64,000 nucleotides of DNA from Chitinophagaceae bacterium (GTDB lineage Bacteria > Bacteroidota > Bacteroidia > Chitinophagales > UBA10324), in NCBI GenBank assembly GCA_016704325.1, contig JADJAG010000009.1:55604-119603 (forward strand), read 5' to 3'. This document shows positions 7,513-15,642 of the stretch, one piece after another; the stretch's first letter is position 1, and the number at the start of each line of letters is the position of its first letter. The notes beneath the pieces were generated by a model. The model was not told the DNA's origin. It ran no database searches and saw only the letters and a program-made list of their open reading frames with translations. A program made the position numbers and the translations under genes.

Positions 7513-9834
7513 ATGCCCTTAACGCACCAACTAACAGCTATACTGTTTGCCGACATTGTGGGTTATACTTCATTAATGCAGGAGGATGAAGAATATGCGA
7601 TAAAGGTTCGGGAGAAGTTTGAACGCACCTTGAAAACTGAAATCGGAGCACATGCAGGAAGAATTGTTCAGCATTCGGGTGATGGTGCCCTTTGCATTTT
7701 CAATAGTGCTATAGAAGCAGTTGCTGCTGCCATTTCCATTCAGAAGTTGATGCAAGCTGAACCGACAGTGCCTTTGCGAATAGGTATCCATTCCGGAGAT
7801 ATAATTATTGAGGAAGAGAATGTGTACGGCGATGGTGTTAATATCGCTTCACGCATCGAGTCCTTCGCAGTAGCAGGTTCTGTATTCGTTTCGGAAAAAA
7901 TATATGATGAAATCAAGAATCAAAAAAATATCAGCACAGTTTCACTTGGTAAGTACCAGCTTAAGCATGTTAAAACACCGGTAGAAATTTATGCCATCAG
8001 TAACCACGGGCTCATCGTTCCGGAAAAAGCTGTGCTGGAAGGAAAGGGCAAACCTGTTTCCGGGAAAAGAATTCCGATGGCAGTTCTAATGGTTACAGCT
8101 GTGGGTATCCTTATAGCATTGGCACTCCTGTTTCAGCAAAAGCTTTTATTTCCAACAAAAAACACTACTCCACAACTTACGGCCCTTGCTGTTTTGCCTT
8201 TCGCCAACTTAAGCGCCTCGAAGGAAGATGAATATTTTACCGATGGAATGTGTGATGAAATATTAACCCAGATTTCAAAGATCGGAGAATTGAATGTAAT
8301 GTCGCGAACATCCACGCTTCAATACAAAGGGACCACAAAATCTGTCAGGCAGATTGCAGATGAACTTGGCGCCGATGTAATACTGGAGGGAAGTGTGCAG
8401 AAATCAAATGATAAATTCCGTATCAATGTGCAATTAGTAGATGCCAAAAACGACAAACATCTCTGGGCAGAATCATTTGACCGTCCGACAACAGATGTCT
8501 TCGCTGTTCAATCGGAAATTGCATCAAAAATTGCTATAGCCCTTGATGCCGCACTCACAGAAACGGAGAAATCATTATTCGATGTCGTACCAACGGAGAA
8601 CATCCAGGCCTATGATTTTTACTTAAGAGGAAATAAATCCATAGTAGATTTCTGGAGATACATGCGAAGTGAAGATGGTTACCAGGCTGAACGCATGTAT
8701 GAGCAAGCCATCAAACTCGATCCGGAATTTACAGCACCGTACCAGGCACTTGTAGATGCATATGTAAGTGTTTATTGGGAAAAACTTGTGATCAACAGTG
8801 ATGATTATCGTGTGAAAGCAAAAATGTGGCTCGATAAACTTATTGCGCTGAAAATTGATGATGTGTATACGCATAGTGCCCTTGCTACCTATAAATTCAA
8901 AGGCGAAGGAGATTATGAAGGATCGCTTGCGGAATTGAATATTGTTGACCAAAAAATCGGAAACGGTAAATACACTTACCTCCTCCGGGCGGATATTTTG
9001 CGCAGGATGGGAAGGATTGATGCATCAATCGGTTACTTCAAGTTGCAGGCAGCACTTTTTCCGCGACAGGCTAGAGGCTGGGCTGAACTGGCTGAAACTT
9101 ATAAACTGAAAAGGAATTTCGATTCTTCTCTGTATTACATTGACAAAGCAATTGAGATCAGCCCCGATGTTCCTTACTACTATACCCTTAAATCAATGTA
9201 CTATGCAGAGTTGAAAGGTGATGTGGACAAAGCGCAAGCGGTGCTTGATAATGCTACTGTGTTGGTGGATGCCAAATATTTTGAAAACGATTATTTCTAT
9301 TTTGAAACTCTAAGAGGGAAATATGACTCCCTCGTCGCCGTAATGGCTGAGTGCCCAGATAGTTTGGGCCGCGTCTGGCAATACAGCTTTATGCCGAATT
9401 CGCTTGCCTCAGCCATGATGTGCCGCTTGCAGGGAAAAGAAGTAATGGCTAAGTATTATTTTCAAAAAGCGGTTGATATTACTTCTGCTCTTTTGAAAAA
9501 ATTTCCTGATGATTTCAGATTGCATGCAGCGCTTGGCGTGGCTTTGGCTGGAATAGGCGAAAAAGAAAAGGCGGTAGCGGAAGGAAATCTAGCACGAACC
9601 ATGATGCCTGTTTCGAGAGATGCGGTGCTGGGTGTTTCATCAATGGAATATATGGCGCTTATCTATACGCAACTTGGTGAGCACGATAAAGCAATTGATA
9701 TTTTAGAACAAATGCTCAAAATGCCTTTTGGATGGACCATGAGTAATACCATACCCCTTTATAGGATGCATTACTTCTGGAAACCGCTGAAGCATAATCC
9801 GCGGTTTCAGCAGCTGATTGGTGAATCAATATAG
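7513..9834 (+). CDS. Class III adenylate/guanylate cyclase with TolB/FlgO-like domain and TPR repeats
   Basis: 773 residues. The N-terminal cyclase domain (about 5-165) has both metal-binding aspartates (D14 in LFADIVGYTS, D57 in SGDGALCIF) and the transition-state pair N110 and R114 (VYGDGVNIASRIE), so it should be catalytic. The usual adenine-recognising Lys/Asp positions appear to be Gln53 and Asn103, leaving the base specificity open. One transmembrane helix lies at about 187-207. Residues about 220-345 are the FlgO/TolB-like domain common in this family (AVLPFANLSASKEDEYFTDG, ELGADVILEGSV). TPR-like helices fill about 355-760. The topology suggests a cytoplasmic cyclase with a TPR sensor on the other side of the membrane. 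Large cyclases of this architecture are widespread in Bacteroidota and are not by themselves defence genes. It may have its own promoter in the 251-base gap after the TIR gene. Confidence 0.92.
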   Translation: MPLTHQLTAILFADIVGYTSLMQEDEEYAIKVREKFERTLKTEIGAHAGRIVQHSGDGALCIFNSAIEAVAAAISIQKLMQAEPTVPLRIGIHSGDIIIEEENVYGDGVNIASRIESFAVAGSVFVSEKIYDEIKNQKNISTVSLGKYQLKHVKTPVEIYAISNHGLIVPEKAVLEGKGKPVSGKRIPMAVLMVTAVGILIALALLFQQKLLFPTKNTTPQLTALAVLPFANLSASKEDEYFTDGMCDEILTQISKIGELNVMSRTSTLQYKGTTKSVRQIADELGADVILEGSVQKSNDKFRINVQLVDAKNDKHLWAESFDRPTTDVFAVQSEIASKIAIALDAALTETEKSLFDVVPTENIQAYDFYLRGNKSIVDFWRYMRSEDGYQAERMYEQAIKLDPEFTAPYQALVDAYVSVYWEKLVINSDDYRVKAKMWLDKLIALKIDDVYTHSALATYKFKGEGDYEGSLAELNIVDQKIGNGKYTYLLRADILRRMGRIDASIGYFKLQAALFPRQARGWAELAETYKLKRNFDSSLYYIDKAIEISPDVPYYYTLKSMYYAELKGDVDKAQAVLDNATVLVDAKYFENDYFYFETLRGKYDSLVAVMAECPDSLGRVWQYSFMPNSLASAMMCRLQGKEVMAKYYFQKAVDITSALLKKFPDDFRLHAALGVALAGIGEKEKAVAEGNLARTMMPVSRDAVLGVSSMEYMALIYTQLGEHDKAIDILEQMLKMPFGWTMSNTIPLYRMHYFWKPLKHNPRFQQLIGESI

Positions 9835-9909
9835 AAAAGTCCGAAAGCAATTATCTGCCAAAGTCCAGATTCAGGAGGTGGTCCTACAATTTTTAATTGC
9901 AGTGTCGAT

Positions 9910-10267
9910 TTGAAGTTACATGCTGTTATTTGTGGTTACCGGAGCTATGTAATTTTTCTCTGTGTTCTTTGTGATTACTTTTTTGAAACCATGGAGGGAA
10001 CAGAGGTGGAATCGCATCTAAAAAGATTTATGAGTTTTCTTCTCTGTGTTCTTTGTGGTTACCTTTTTTTGAAACCACAGAGAACACAAAGGTGGAATTG
10101 CATCAAACAGAATACATGAGTATTTTTCTCTGTGTTCTTTGTGGTTACTTTTTTGGAAACCACAGATTATTCAGAGGGGGAATTACAACAAACGGGTTCC
10201 ATGTCATTAATTTTCTTTGTGTTCTCAGTTGTTACCTTTTATTAAACAACAAGCAGCATCGCAATAA
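9910..10267. repeat. Tandem palindromic repeat, period about 85 bases
   Basis: Four readable units start near 9956, 10040, 10126 and 10211, with a decayed fifth before them. Each has CTCTGTGTTCTTTGTGGTTA, a T-run, then AAACCACAGAGAACACAAAG and GGTGGAATTGCATC; the first two parts are inverted complements, so each unit can form a long hairpin. Open frames that run through this block are by-products of the repeat. The words resemble the CCACAGAGAACACAGAGG interspersed repeats seen in many environmental bacteria. Confidence 0.8.
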
Positions 10268-10363
10268 GTTGGATCTACAGCTTTAAAATAAAAAGCACTT
10301 GTGGTTTTGAGGAAACTCCGGATTCTTTTAGTAGCAATGCTAATTATTTCAAATTATCCTTTT

Positions 10364-10371
10364 TATATTTG
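10364..10371 (+). promoter_or_regulatory. Candidate Bacteroidota -7 element
   Basis: TATATTTG fits TAnnTTTG, 52 bases before the exonuclease ATG. No clear -33 box. Confidence 0.35.
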
Positions 10372-10423
10372 ACAGGCATTCGCATTTATATCATATACTT
10401 TTTATCAAACCACTAACGCAACT

Positions 10424-11152
10424 ATGTTAAACCATCTCCACTTAGATCAGTTAATCTGTCTCGACATCGAAACGGTACCGGGTGTTTCAGATTTTTTCCT
10501 GATGCCCGAAGAACTTAAAGAGCTCTACCTTAAAAAATCAGAACGCCTTAAAGAGGAGGGTGAAACGCAGGACGAGCAATACTTCAACCATGCAGGCATC
10601 TATGCTGAATTCGGTAAAGTGATCTGTATTTCACTCGGTATGTTTAAGAAAGATAAAGAAACAGGCACCTGGCATTTCCGGCTAAAATCCATTTCCGGTG
10701 ATGATGAAAAAAGGCTGTTGCTGGAACTAGCTGAACTGCTAAATCATATCCAGCATCCCGAAAACCTGCTCTTCTGCGGGCATAACATCAAAGAGTTTGA
10801 TGTGCCCTATCTCTGCCGCCGCATGCTGATTCAGGGAATTCCACTGCCTGCCTTGCTCGATATTTCCGGCAAGAAACCCTATGAGGTTTTTATGATTGAT
10901 ACTATGCAACTATGGCGGTTCGGCGACTATAAAAACTTCACCTCGCTCAAGTTGCTCGCTGCACTTTTTGGCATTGCTTCCCCCAAGGACGACATCGACG
11001 GCAAAGACGTTGGCAGGGTGTACTGGAAAGAAAAAGACCTCCAAAGGATTGTCAACTACTGCCAGAAAGATGTAGTTACCGTGGCGCAATTGCTGCTTCG
11101 ATTCAAAGGACTGCCTATGCTAAACCCGGAGCAGATTCACCTGGCTACCTAA
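10424..11152 (+). CDS. Predicted 3'-5' exonuclease of the PolB exonuclease-like (DnaQ fold) family
   Basis: 242 residues forming one DEDD exonuclease domain. The Exo I motif is CLDIETVPG (acidic D14 and E16), Exo II is HNIKEFDVPYLCRR (Asp in EFD), and Exo III is YCQKDVV near residue 210, a YxxxD arrangement (DEDDy class). These coordinate two metal ions for removal of nucleotides from 3' ends. The family is the stand-alone 'predicted 3'-5' exonuclease related to PolB' group in many Bacteroidota; its physiological role (probably DNA repair) is not defined. It sits alone between a repeat block and a cargo gene, with its own candidate promoter at 10364. The ATG at 10424 is the natural start because the first beta strand begins at residue 9. 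Confidence 0.88.
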   Translation: MLNHLHLDQLICLDIETVPGVSDFFLMPEELKELYLKKSERLKEEGETQDEQYFNHAGIYAEFGKVICISLGMFKKDKETGTWHFRLKSISGDDEKRLLLELAELLNHIQHPENLLFCGHNIKEFDVPYLCRRMLIQGIPLPALLDISGKKPYEVFMIDTMQLWRFGDYKNFTSLKLLAALFGIASPKDDIDGKDVGRVYWKEKDLQRIVNYCQKDVVTVAQLLLRFKGLPMLNPEQIHLAT

Positions 11153-11215
11153 AAAGCATTCATTATCTTGTTTGAATCCAGCCAGTAGATTGTATTTTAT
11201 AACTTTAGCGTGGTG

Positions 11216-13957
11216 ATGAAAACAAAACGATGGAAATTCGGCCTGCACGTAGTCTTTGGTATGTGGCTGTTATGCAGTAACAGTCCCCTGTTTGCTACAA
11301 ACTATTACTTATCCAATGCAGGTAATGATGCCAATACAGGCATAACAATTTCATCACCCTGGGCCAGCATTGACAAACTGAATACGGTAGTCTTTCAACC
11401 CGGCGACAGCATCCTTTTTTCTTCAGGAAATGTTTTCAGCGGCCAGTTGAATGTTAACGCCAATGGCACTGCATTGCAACCCCTGGTAATAACAACCTAT
11501 GGAGGCAGCGATCCGGCTATCATTTCCGGCGCACAGCCTGTATCAGGATGGACCATTTATTCCGGCAACATTTACAAGGCTACGTTTGCAGTTACTCCTT
11601 CACAGTTCTTCATCAACCAACAACCTTTGCTTTTGGCAAGGTTTCCAAACAGCGGGTATTATCATCATCAGCAAGCAGCCGGTAACTATGCTTTCATTGA
11701 TTCAGCATTGACGCAACCTGATCATTACTGGGATGGTGCAGGCATTCGCATGCGAAGCGCTGACCGCAGATATGAATACAATACAGTAAGTAAGTTTGAG
11801 AATGATACTGTCTATTTCACGAATGCAGCCATCCTGGATGTTACGCCCGGCATGGGATATTATCTTGATAATATATTTACTGAGTTGGACACTGCCGGAG
11901 AATGGTACTACGACAGCAGCACGTCAACTATTTACTGTTATTCATTTTCCGGTACTGATCCTCAGCAACAAATTACGGAAACTGGCATATATGATTATGG
12001 TATCCTGTTTCAGAATGGAGGTAGTAATTGCACAATTGAAAACCTTCAGTTTGAAAAACAGAACAAAGACGCCTTACATTACGCTGATGCTGTTACAAAT
12101 ATTACCATCCGCTTTTGCCGGTTTCTTTTGCAGGGCGAAACAGGGATTAAACTGCCGGGCGGCGCTTCCATTGCAACAATCAGTAACAATACATTTCAAA
12201 AAATAAAAGGTGCCGCTATTATTGCCAATCAACTGACCGATGCATCTGTTTTTCAAAACACGATCCGTCTCATCGGTCTGATTCCGGGCTACGGCATCAA
12301 TACCCTGCAGCAGGGTTATGGCATTTCGCTGGATAATGGCACATCTGTTGTGATCTCAGAAAATGTTATTGACAGCACCGGCAACTCCGCTATCAACCTC
12401 ACCGGCTTGCATCTTGTGGCGGAAAAAAATTATTGCAGTTACAACGTTTTACATTTCAATAATCAGGGAGGCATTTACAGCTATGGATACAATGCTGATT
12501 CTGTAACAATCCGGAGTAACATCATACTGCATACGGAAGGAAGTATAGAAGCTTCCATAAATCAGGAAATAAATACTTGTGGAATCTTTCTCGATGAAGA
12601 AACCGACCATTACTTTATTATATCCAATTCCATTGCATACGCTACCAGTTTTGGTATTACCATCTACCGTGGTGGCACCAATCATGTGATTTCCGGCAAC
12701 CTGGTATATGGCTGTGGTATGGGACAACTGAACTTTACGGAAGGTAGCATAGAAGGTTCAAACGCCAGTCATTTGGTGACAAATAACCGGTTATACGCTA
12801 TTCATGAAAATGTAGCAATTGTCAATTTGAATTCAGACTTTGAGAATTTTATCCCGGCAGCATTCGACAGCAATTATTACTTCAATCCTTACGACTTCTT
12901 TGCTTATACAAACATATTGAATACTTCATCCGGAAAAGAGATACAACAATTCACGCTTTCACAATGGCAGGCACTGTATGGTGGTGATGCGGAATCCAAA
13001 GCAACTTTCTTTTTCAGAAACAGGTATGCAGCCACTTCGATATCAGGAATTGAACTGATCGGTAACGGCACTTTCACCAACAACACAGATAACTGGGTGA
13101 ATGATACCCCTGACAACCTGATGGTATTGCTCGACAATTCCACCCCGCTTGATAATGGTTGCATGAAGCTGGTTACGACAACAGGCGGACCATTCAATTA
13201 TGGAGAAACATACCACAGTGGCATTCAGGCTGACAGCGGTTCCTTCTACCAATTTGATTTTAGCTGTTATTCAATAAGAGATGGAAATACCGCATTCTTT
13301 CAAAAAGAAGTTGTTCCTCCTTTTGGAATTCTTGACTTAGGCCGGTATTTTCCTTTTAGTAATTTGAGAAATGACTATTCCATCATTTATCAGCACAACA
13401 GGAATATTTCAGACACCCGTTTGGTGGCACGTATATCAGTACCTGATTCACTTGCCTGGCTAGATAATATTTCATTGCAGGAAGTGCAGGCAGTGTATGA
13501 AGATCCTTTGAAAAAATCAAGGCTTTTCATCAACAACCAATCCCAACCTGTTTCATTTAATTTGCTGGATTCCGTTTTTTATGATCTCGACCAGCAAATC
13601 GTAAGCGGCGCTGTCATACTGCCACCTTTTAGTTCAACCGTATTGATCTTCGACAGCGCATTAATTACGAATATAGCGCAGCCCGAAATCAGCTTGAATG
13701 CTAATCCTTCCCTGTTTATCTATCCATCTCTCACTACAGCATTAAATGGTATTAATATACGCCTGCTTCACAAAGGCAGTAAAAGTGGTCATTTGACAAT
13801 TATCAATAGTCAGGGCAAAATGATTCTTCGCCATGCTATTCAACAACCATTCGACATGATGCATCTTGACCTGCCTTCCGGTTTACTTCCCGGAATTTAT
13901 ATACTGATGTTTGATGATAAGCTCATTCACCTGCAAGGGAAGTTCATCATTCAATAA
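11216..13957 (+). CDS. Right-handed parallel beta-helix T9SS cargo protein
   Basis: 913 residues from ATG 11216; two GTG codons just before it (11210, 11213) are less likely starts. The signal peptide is MKTKRWKFGLHVVFGMWLLC then SNSPLFA. The mature protein opens NYYLSNAGNDANTG..SPW, the entry motif of Bacteroidota beta-helix proteins. About residues 270-500 carry parallel beta-helix turns (for example NCTIENLQFEKQNKDAL, VVISENVIDSTGNSAINLTG, HVISGNLVYGCGMGQLNF), the fold of pectate lyases and other polysaccharide-acting enzymes. A beta-sandwich (about 605-770) follows, and the last about 80 residues are a degenerate T9SS sorting domain (LLHKGSKSGHLTIIN.QGK, GIYILMF, GKFIIQ). No catalytic residues can be assigned. 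Likely surface carbohydrate binding or degradation; the substrate is unknown. Confidence 0.85.
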   Translation: MKTKRWKFGLHVVFGMWLLCSNSPLFATNYYLSNAGNDANTGITISSPWASIDKLNTVVFQPGDSILFSSGNVFSGQLNVNANGTALQPLVITTYGGSDPAIISGAQPVSGWTIYSGNIYKATFAVTPSQFFINQQPLLLARFPNSGYYHHQQAAGNYAFIDSALTQPDHYWDGAGIRMRSADRRYEYNTVSKFENDTVYFTNAAILDVTPGMGYYLDNIFTELDTAGEWYYDSSTSTIYCYSFSGTDPQQQITETGIYDYGILFQNGGSNCTIENLQFEKQNKDALHYADAVTNITIRFCRFLLQGETGIKLPGGASIATISNNTFQKIKGAAIIANQLTDASVFQNTIRLIGLIPGYGINTLQQGYGISLDNGTSVVISENVIDSTGNSAINLTGLHLVAEKNYCSYNVLHFNNQGGIYSYGYNADSVTIRSNIILHTEGSIEASINQEINTCGIFLDEETDHYFIISNSIAYATSFGITIYRGGTNHVISGNLVYGCGMGQLNFTEGSIEGSNASHLVTNNRLYAIHENVAIVNLNSDFENFIPAAFDSNYYFNPYDFFAYTNILNTSSGKEIQQFTLSQWQALYGGDAESKATFFFRNRYAATSISGIELIGNGTFTNNTDNWVNDTPDNLMVLLDNSTPLDNGCMKLVTTTGGPFNYGETYHSGIQADSGSFYQFDFSCYSIRDGNTAFFQKEVVPPFGILDLGRYFPFSNLRNDYSIIYQHNRNISDTRLVARISVPDSLAWLDNISLQEVQAVYEDPLKKSRLFINNQSQPVSFNLLDSVFYDLDQQIVSGAVILPPFSSTVLIFDSALITNIAQPEISLNANPSLFIYPSLTTALNGINIRLLHKGSKSGHLTIINSQGKMILRHAIQQPFDMMHLDLPSGLLPGIYILMFDDKLIHLQGKFIIQ

Positions 13958-14121
13958 CAAATACCTTGAAGCTATTCAAACATGTTACACTGCATTTTAC
14001 AGATAATGCAACATAGCCAATAGGCAAATGCTCCAATTGGTGACAGTCAGGATGAGTAGCTGATCTGCGTTGAGAAGAAAGTTCAACTACTTATTCTTAT
14101 TTTGCCATCCCGGTTAACAGC

Positions 14122-15510
14122 ATGAAAAAATATTTCCGTTCGCTCTCTCTTGTGTCTTGCTGGATAATGGCTATTGTCTTTACCTGGACAGTCTTTAATA
14201 TAGGAAATTTTAAGGAATGGCGCAGTCCGATCAGTTATGATGTGACGAATTATTACTGCTACCTGCCTGCTATTTTTGTAGAAGGTGATCTCACTTTAAA
14301 GTTTTATGATGCACATCCGGAATGGTTTGTCAATAAATATGCTCCGAATAAAGCGCCGAATGGAAGTAATGTGATTAAGATGACAATGGGCCTATCATTC
14401 TATTATGCTCCCTTCTTCTTTATTGCACATGGCTATGCATTACTTTTTGACAAGCCTGATGGATATTCTTCTCCTTACCGGCTAATGCTGTTGTTAGGTA
14501 CCGTATTCTTCTCTGTGCTCGGACTTTTGTACCTGCGAAAATTACTGCTCCTTTACTTTACTGAAAGTGCTGCTACACTTGTGTTGCTGAGCCTTGGCAT
14601 CGGAACTAATCTTTTTTATTATACGGTGCATGAACCAATGAGTCATGCGTATCTGTTCTTCACTTTTGTCATCATCATGTATTATACAGTACAATGGCAT
14701 CGTTTACCTTCTATTAAAGATGCTGCAAGAATCGGTTTCTTTTCAGGATTGGCGATACTCATTCGACCTACTGATGGTATCATCTTGCTAATCCCGTTAC
14801 TTTATTCCGTCACCTCTATTGCAACCCTGCAAACGAAGTTGGCCTTATTGATTACACATTGGAAGCATGTGATGTTATTAGGCATTGTGCTGTGTATTCC
14901 CATAAGCTTTCAGCTGATTTACTGGAAAATGGTTACCGGTCAATGGATATTTTTCTCTTACGTAGGCGAAGGATTTCTTTGGAATGATCCGGAGATCTGG
15001 AATGGATTATTCAGCTATCGAAAGGGTTGGTTTTTATACACCCCCATCATTTCCTTTGCTTTCCTGGGTTTCTTTTTTCTTTACCGGTATTGCCGCGATT
15101 TTTTTGTACCGATTCTACTTTTTACGATCATAAACATTTATGTAGTGCTCAGCTGGTGGTCGTGGTGGTATGGCGGAAGTTTTGGGCTTCGATCGTTTAT
15201 TGAAAGTTATGCCTTGCTCGCATTACCAATGGGTGCCTGTTACCAATGGTTATTAAAATCCAGGTGGAGTACCCTTTTGCTTGTAGCAGTAATCATTCTT
15301 TTATCAACCATAAACCAGATTCAGACTTTCCAATACAGGCATTATTACATCCATTGGGATTCACAATCCAAGGCTGCCTATTGGTATGTATTTTTGAAAA
15401 TGAATCTGACCGAGGAAGAAAAGACAACACTCGGTAAACTGCAGGAACAACCACCCTGGCAGCGGTATGAAAAGTTGCAACAAAAACAAATGCAAGAGGG
15501 CAACAAATAA
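14122..15510 (+). CDS. Polytopic membrane protein, glycosyltransferase 39/PMT-like
   Basis: 462 residues with about ten to eleven predicted transmembrane helices. After the first helix comes a conserved-looking loop (WRSPISYDVTNYYCYLPAIF) with the acidic residue and aromatic cluster typical of the first periplasmic loop of GT-C lipid-linked glycosyltransferases, and a mid-protein SGLAILIRPTDGIILLIPLL segment as in GT39-like proteins. These enzymes move a sugar from a polyprenyl phosphate onto a periplasmic acceptor; that role here is an inference from topology. The C-terminus after the last helix is short and charged. It faces another large membrane protein transcribed towards it (15643-17949). 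Confidence 0.7.
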   Translation: MKKYFRSLSLVSCWIMAIVFTWTVFNIGNFKEWRSPISYDVTNYYCYLPAIFVEGDLTLKFYDAHPEWFVNKYAPNKAPNGSNVIKMTMGLSFYYAPFFFIAHGYALLFDKPDGYSSPYRLMLLLGTVFFSVLGLLYLRKLLLLYFTESAATLVLLSLGIGTNLFYYTVHEPMSHAYLFFTFVIIMYYTVQWHRLPSIKDAARIGFFSGLAILIRPTDGIILLIPLLYSVTSIATLQTKLALLITHWKHVMLLGIVLCIPISFQLIYWKMVTGQWIFFSYVGEGFLWNDPEIWNGLFSYRKGWFLYTPIISFAFLGFFFLYRYCRDFFVPILLFTIINIYVVLSWWSWWYGGSFGLRSFIESYALLALPMGACYQWLLKSRWSTLLLVAVIILLSTINQIQTFQYRHYYIHWDSQSKAAYWYVFLKMNLTEEEKTTLGKLQEQPPWQRYEKLQQKQMQEGNK

Positions 15511-15642
15511 TTGTTGATTCAAAATATATATTCAACATAGTCAGACATCACGATGCAATAAGAATAGTTGCTTTCCATCAAATCGATGCTGTTAAAAGAA
15601 ACCTCAATTAGTTAAAACTAGAGTTCCTCTCTCCGCTTAATA

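Noticed and set aside
7353..7589. 78-codon frame between TIR and cyclase genes
   Set aside because: It runs into the cyclase start in another frame and has no recognisable features.
5948..9834. Calling the TIR-cyclase pair a Pycsar system
   Set aside because: No cyclic-nucleotide-binding domain is visible in the TIR protein, and the cyclase has a membrane helix plus TPRs unlike PycC; kept only as a hypothesis.
9910..10286. Two overlapping plus-strand frames rich in FLCVLCGY
   Set aside because: The peptide repeats simply reflect the 85-base hairpin repeat read through in frame.
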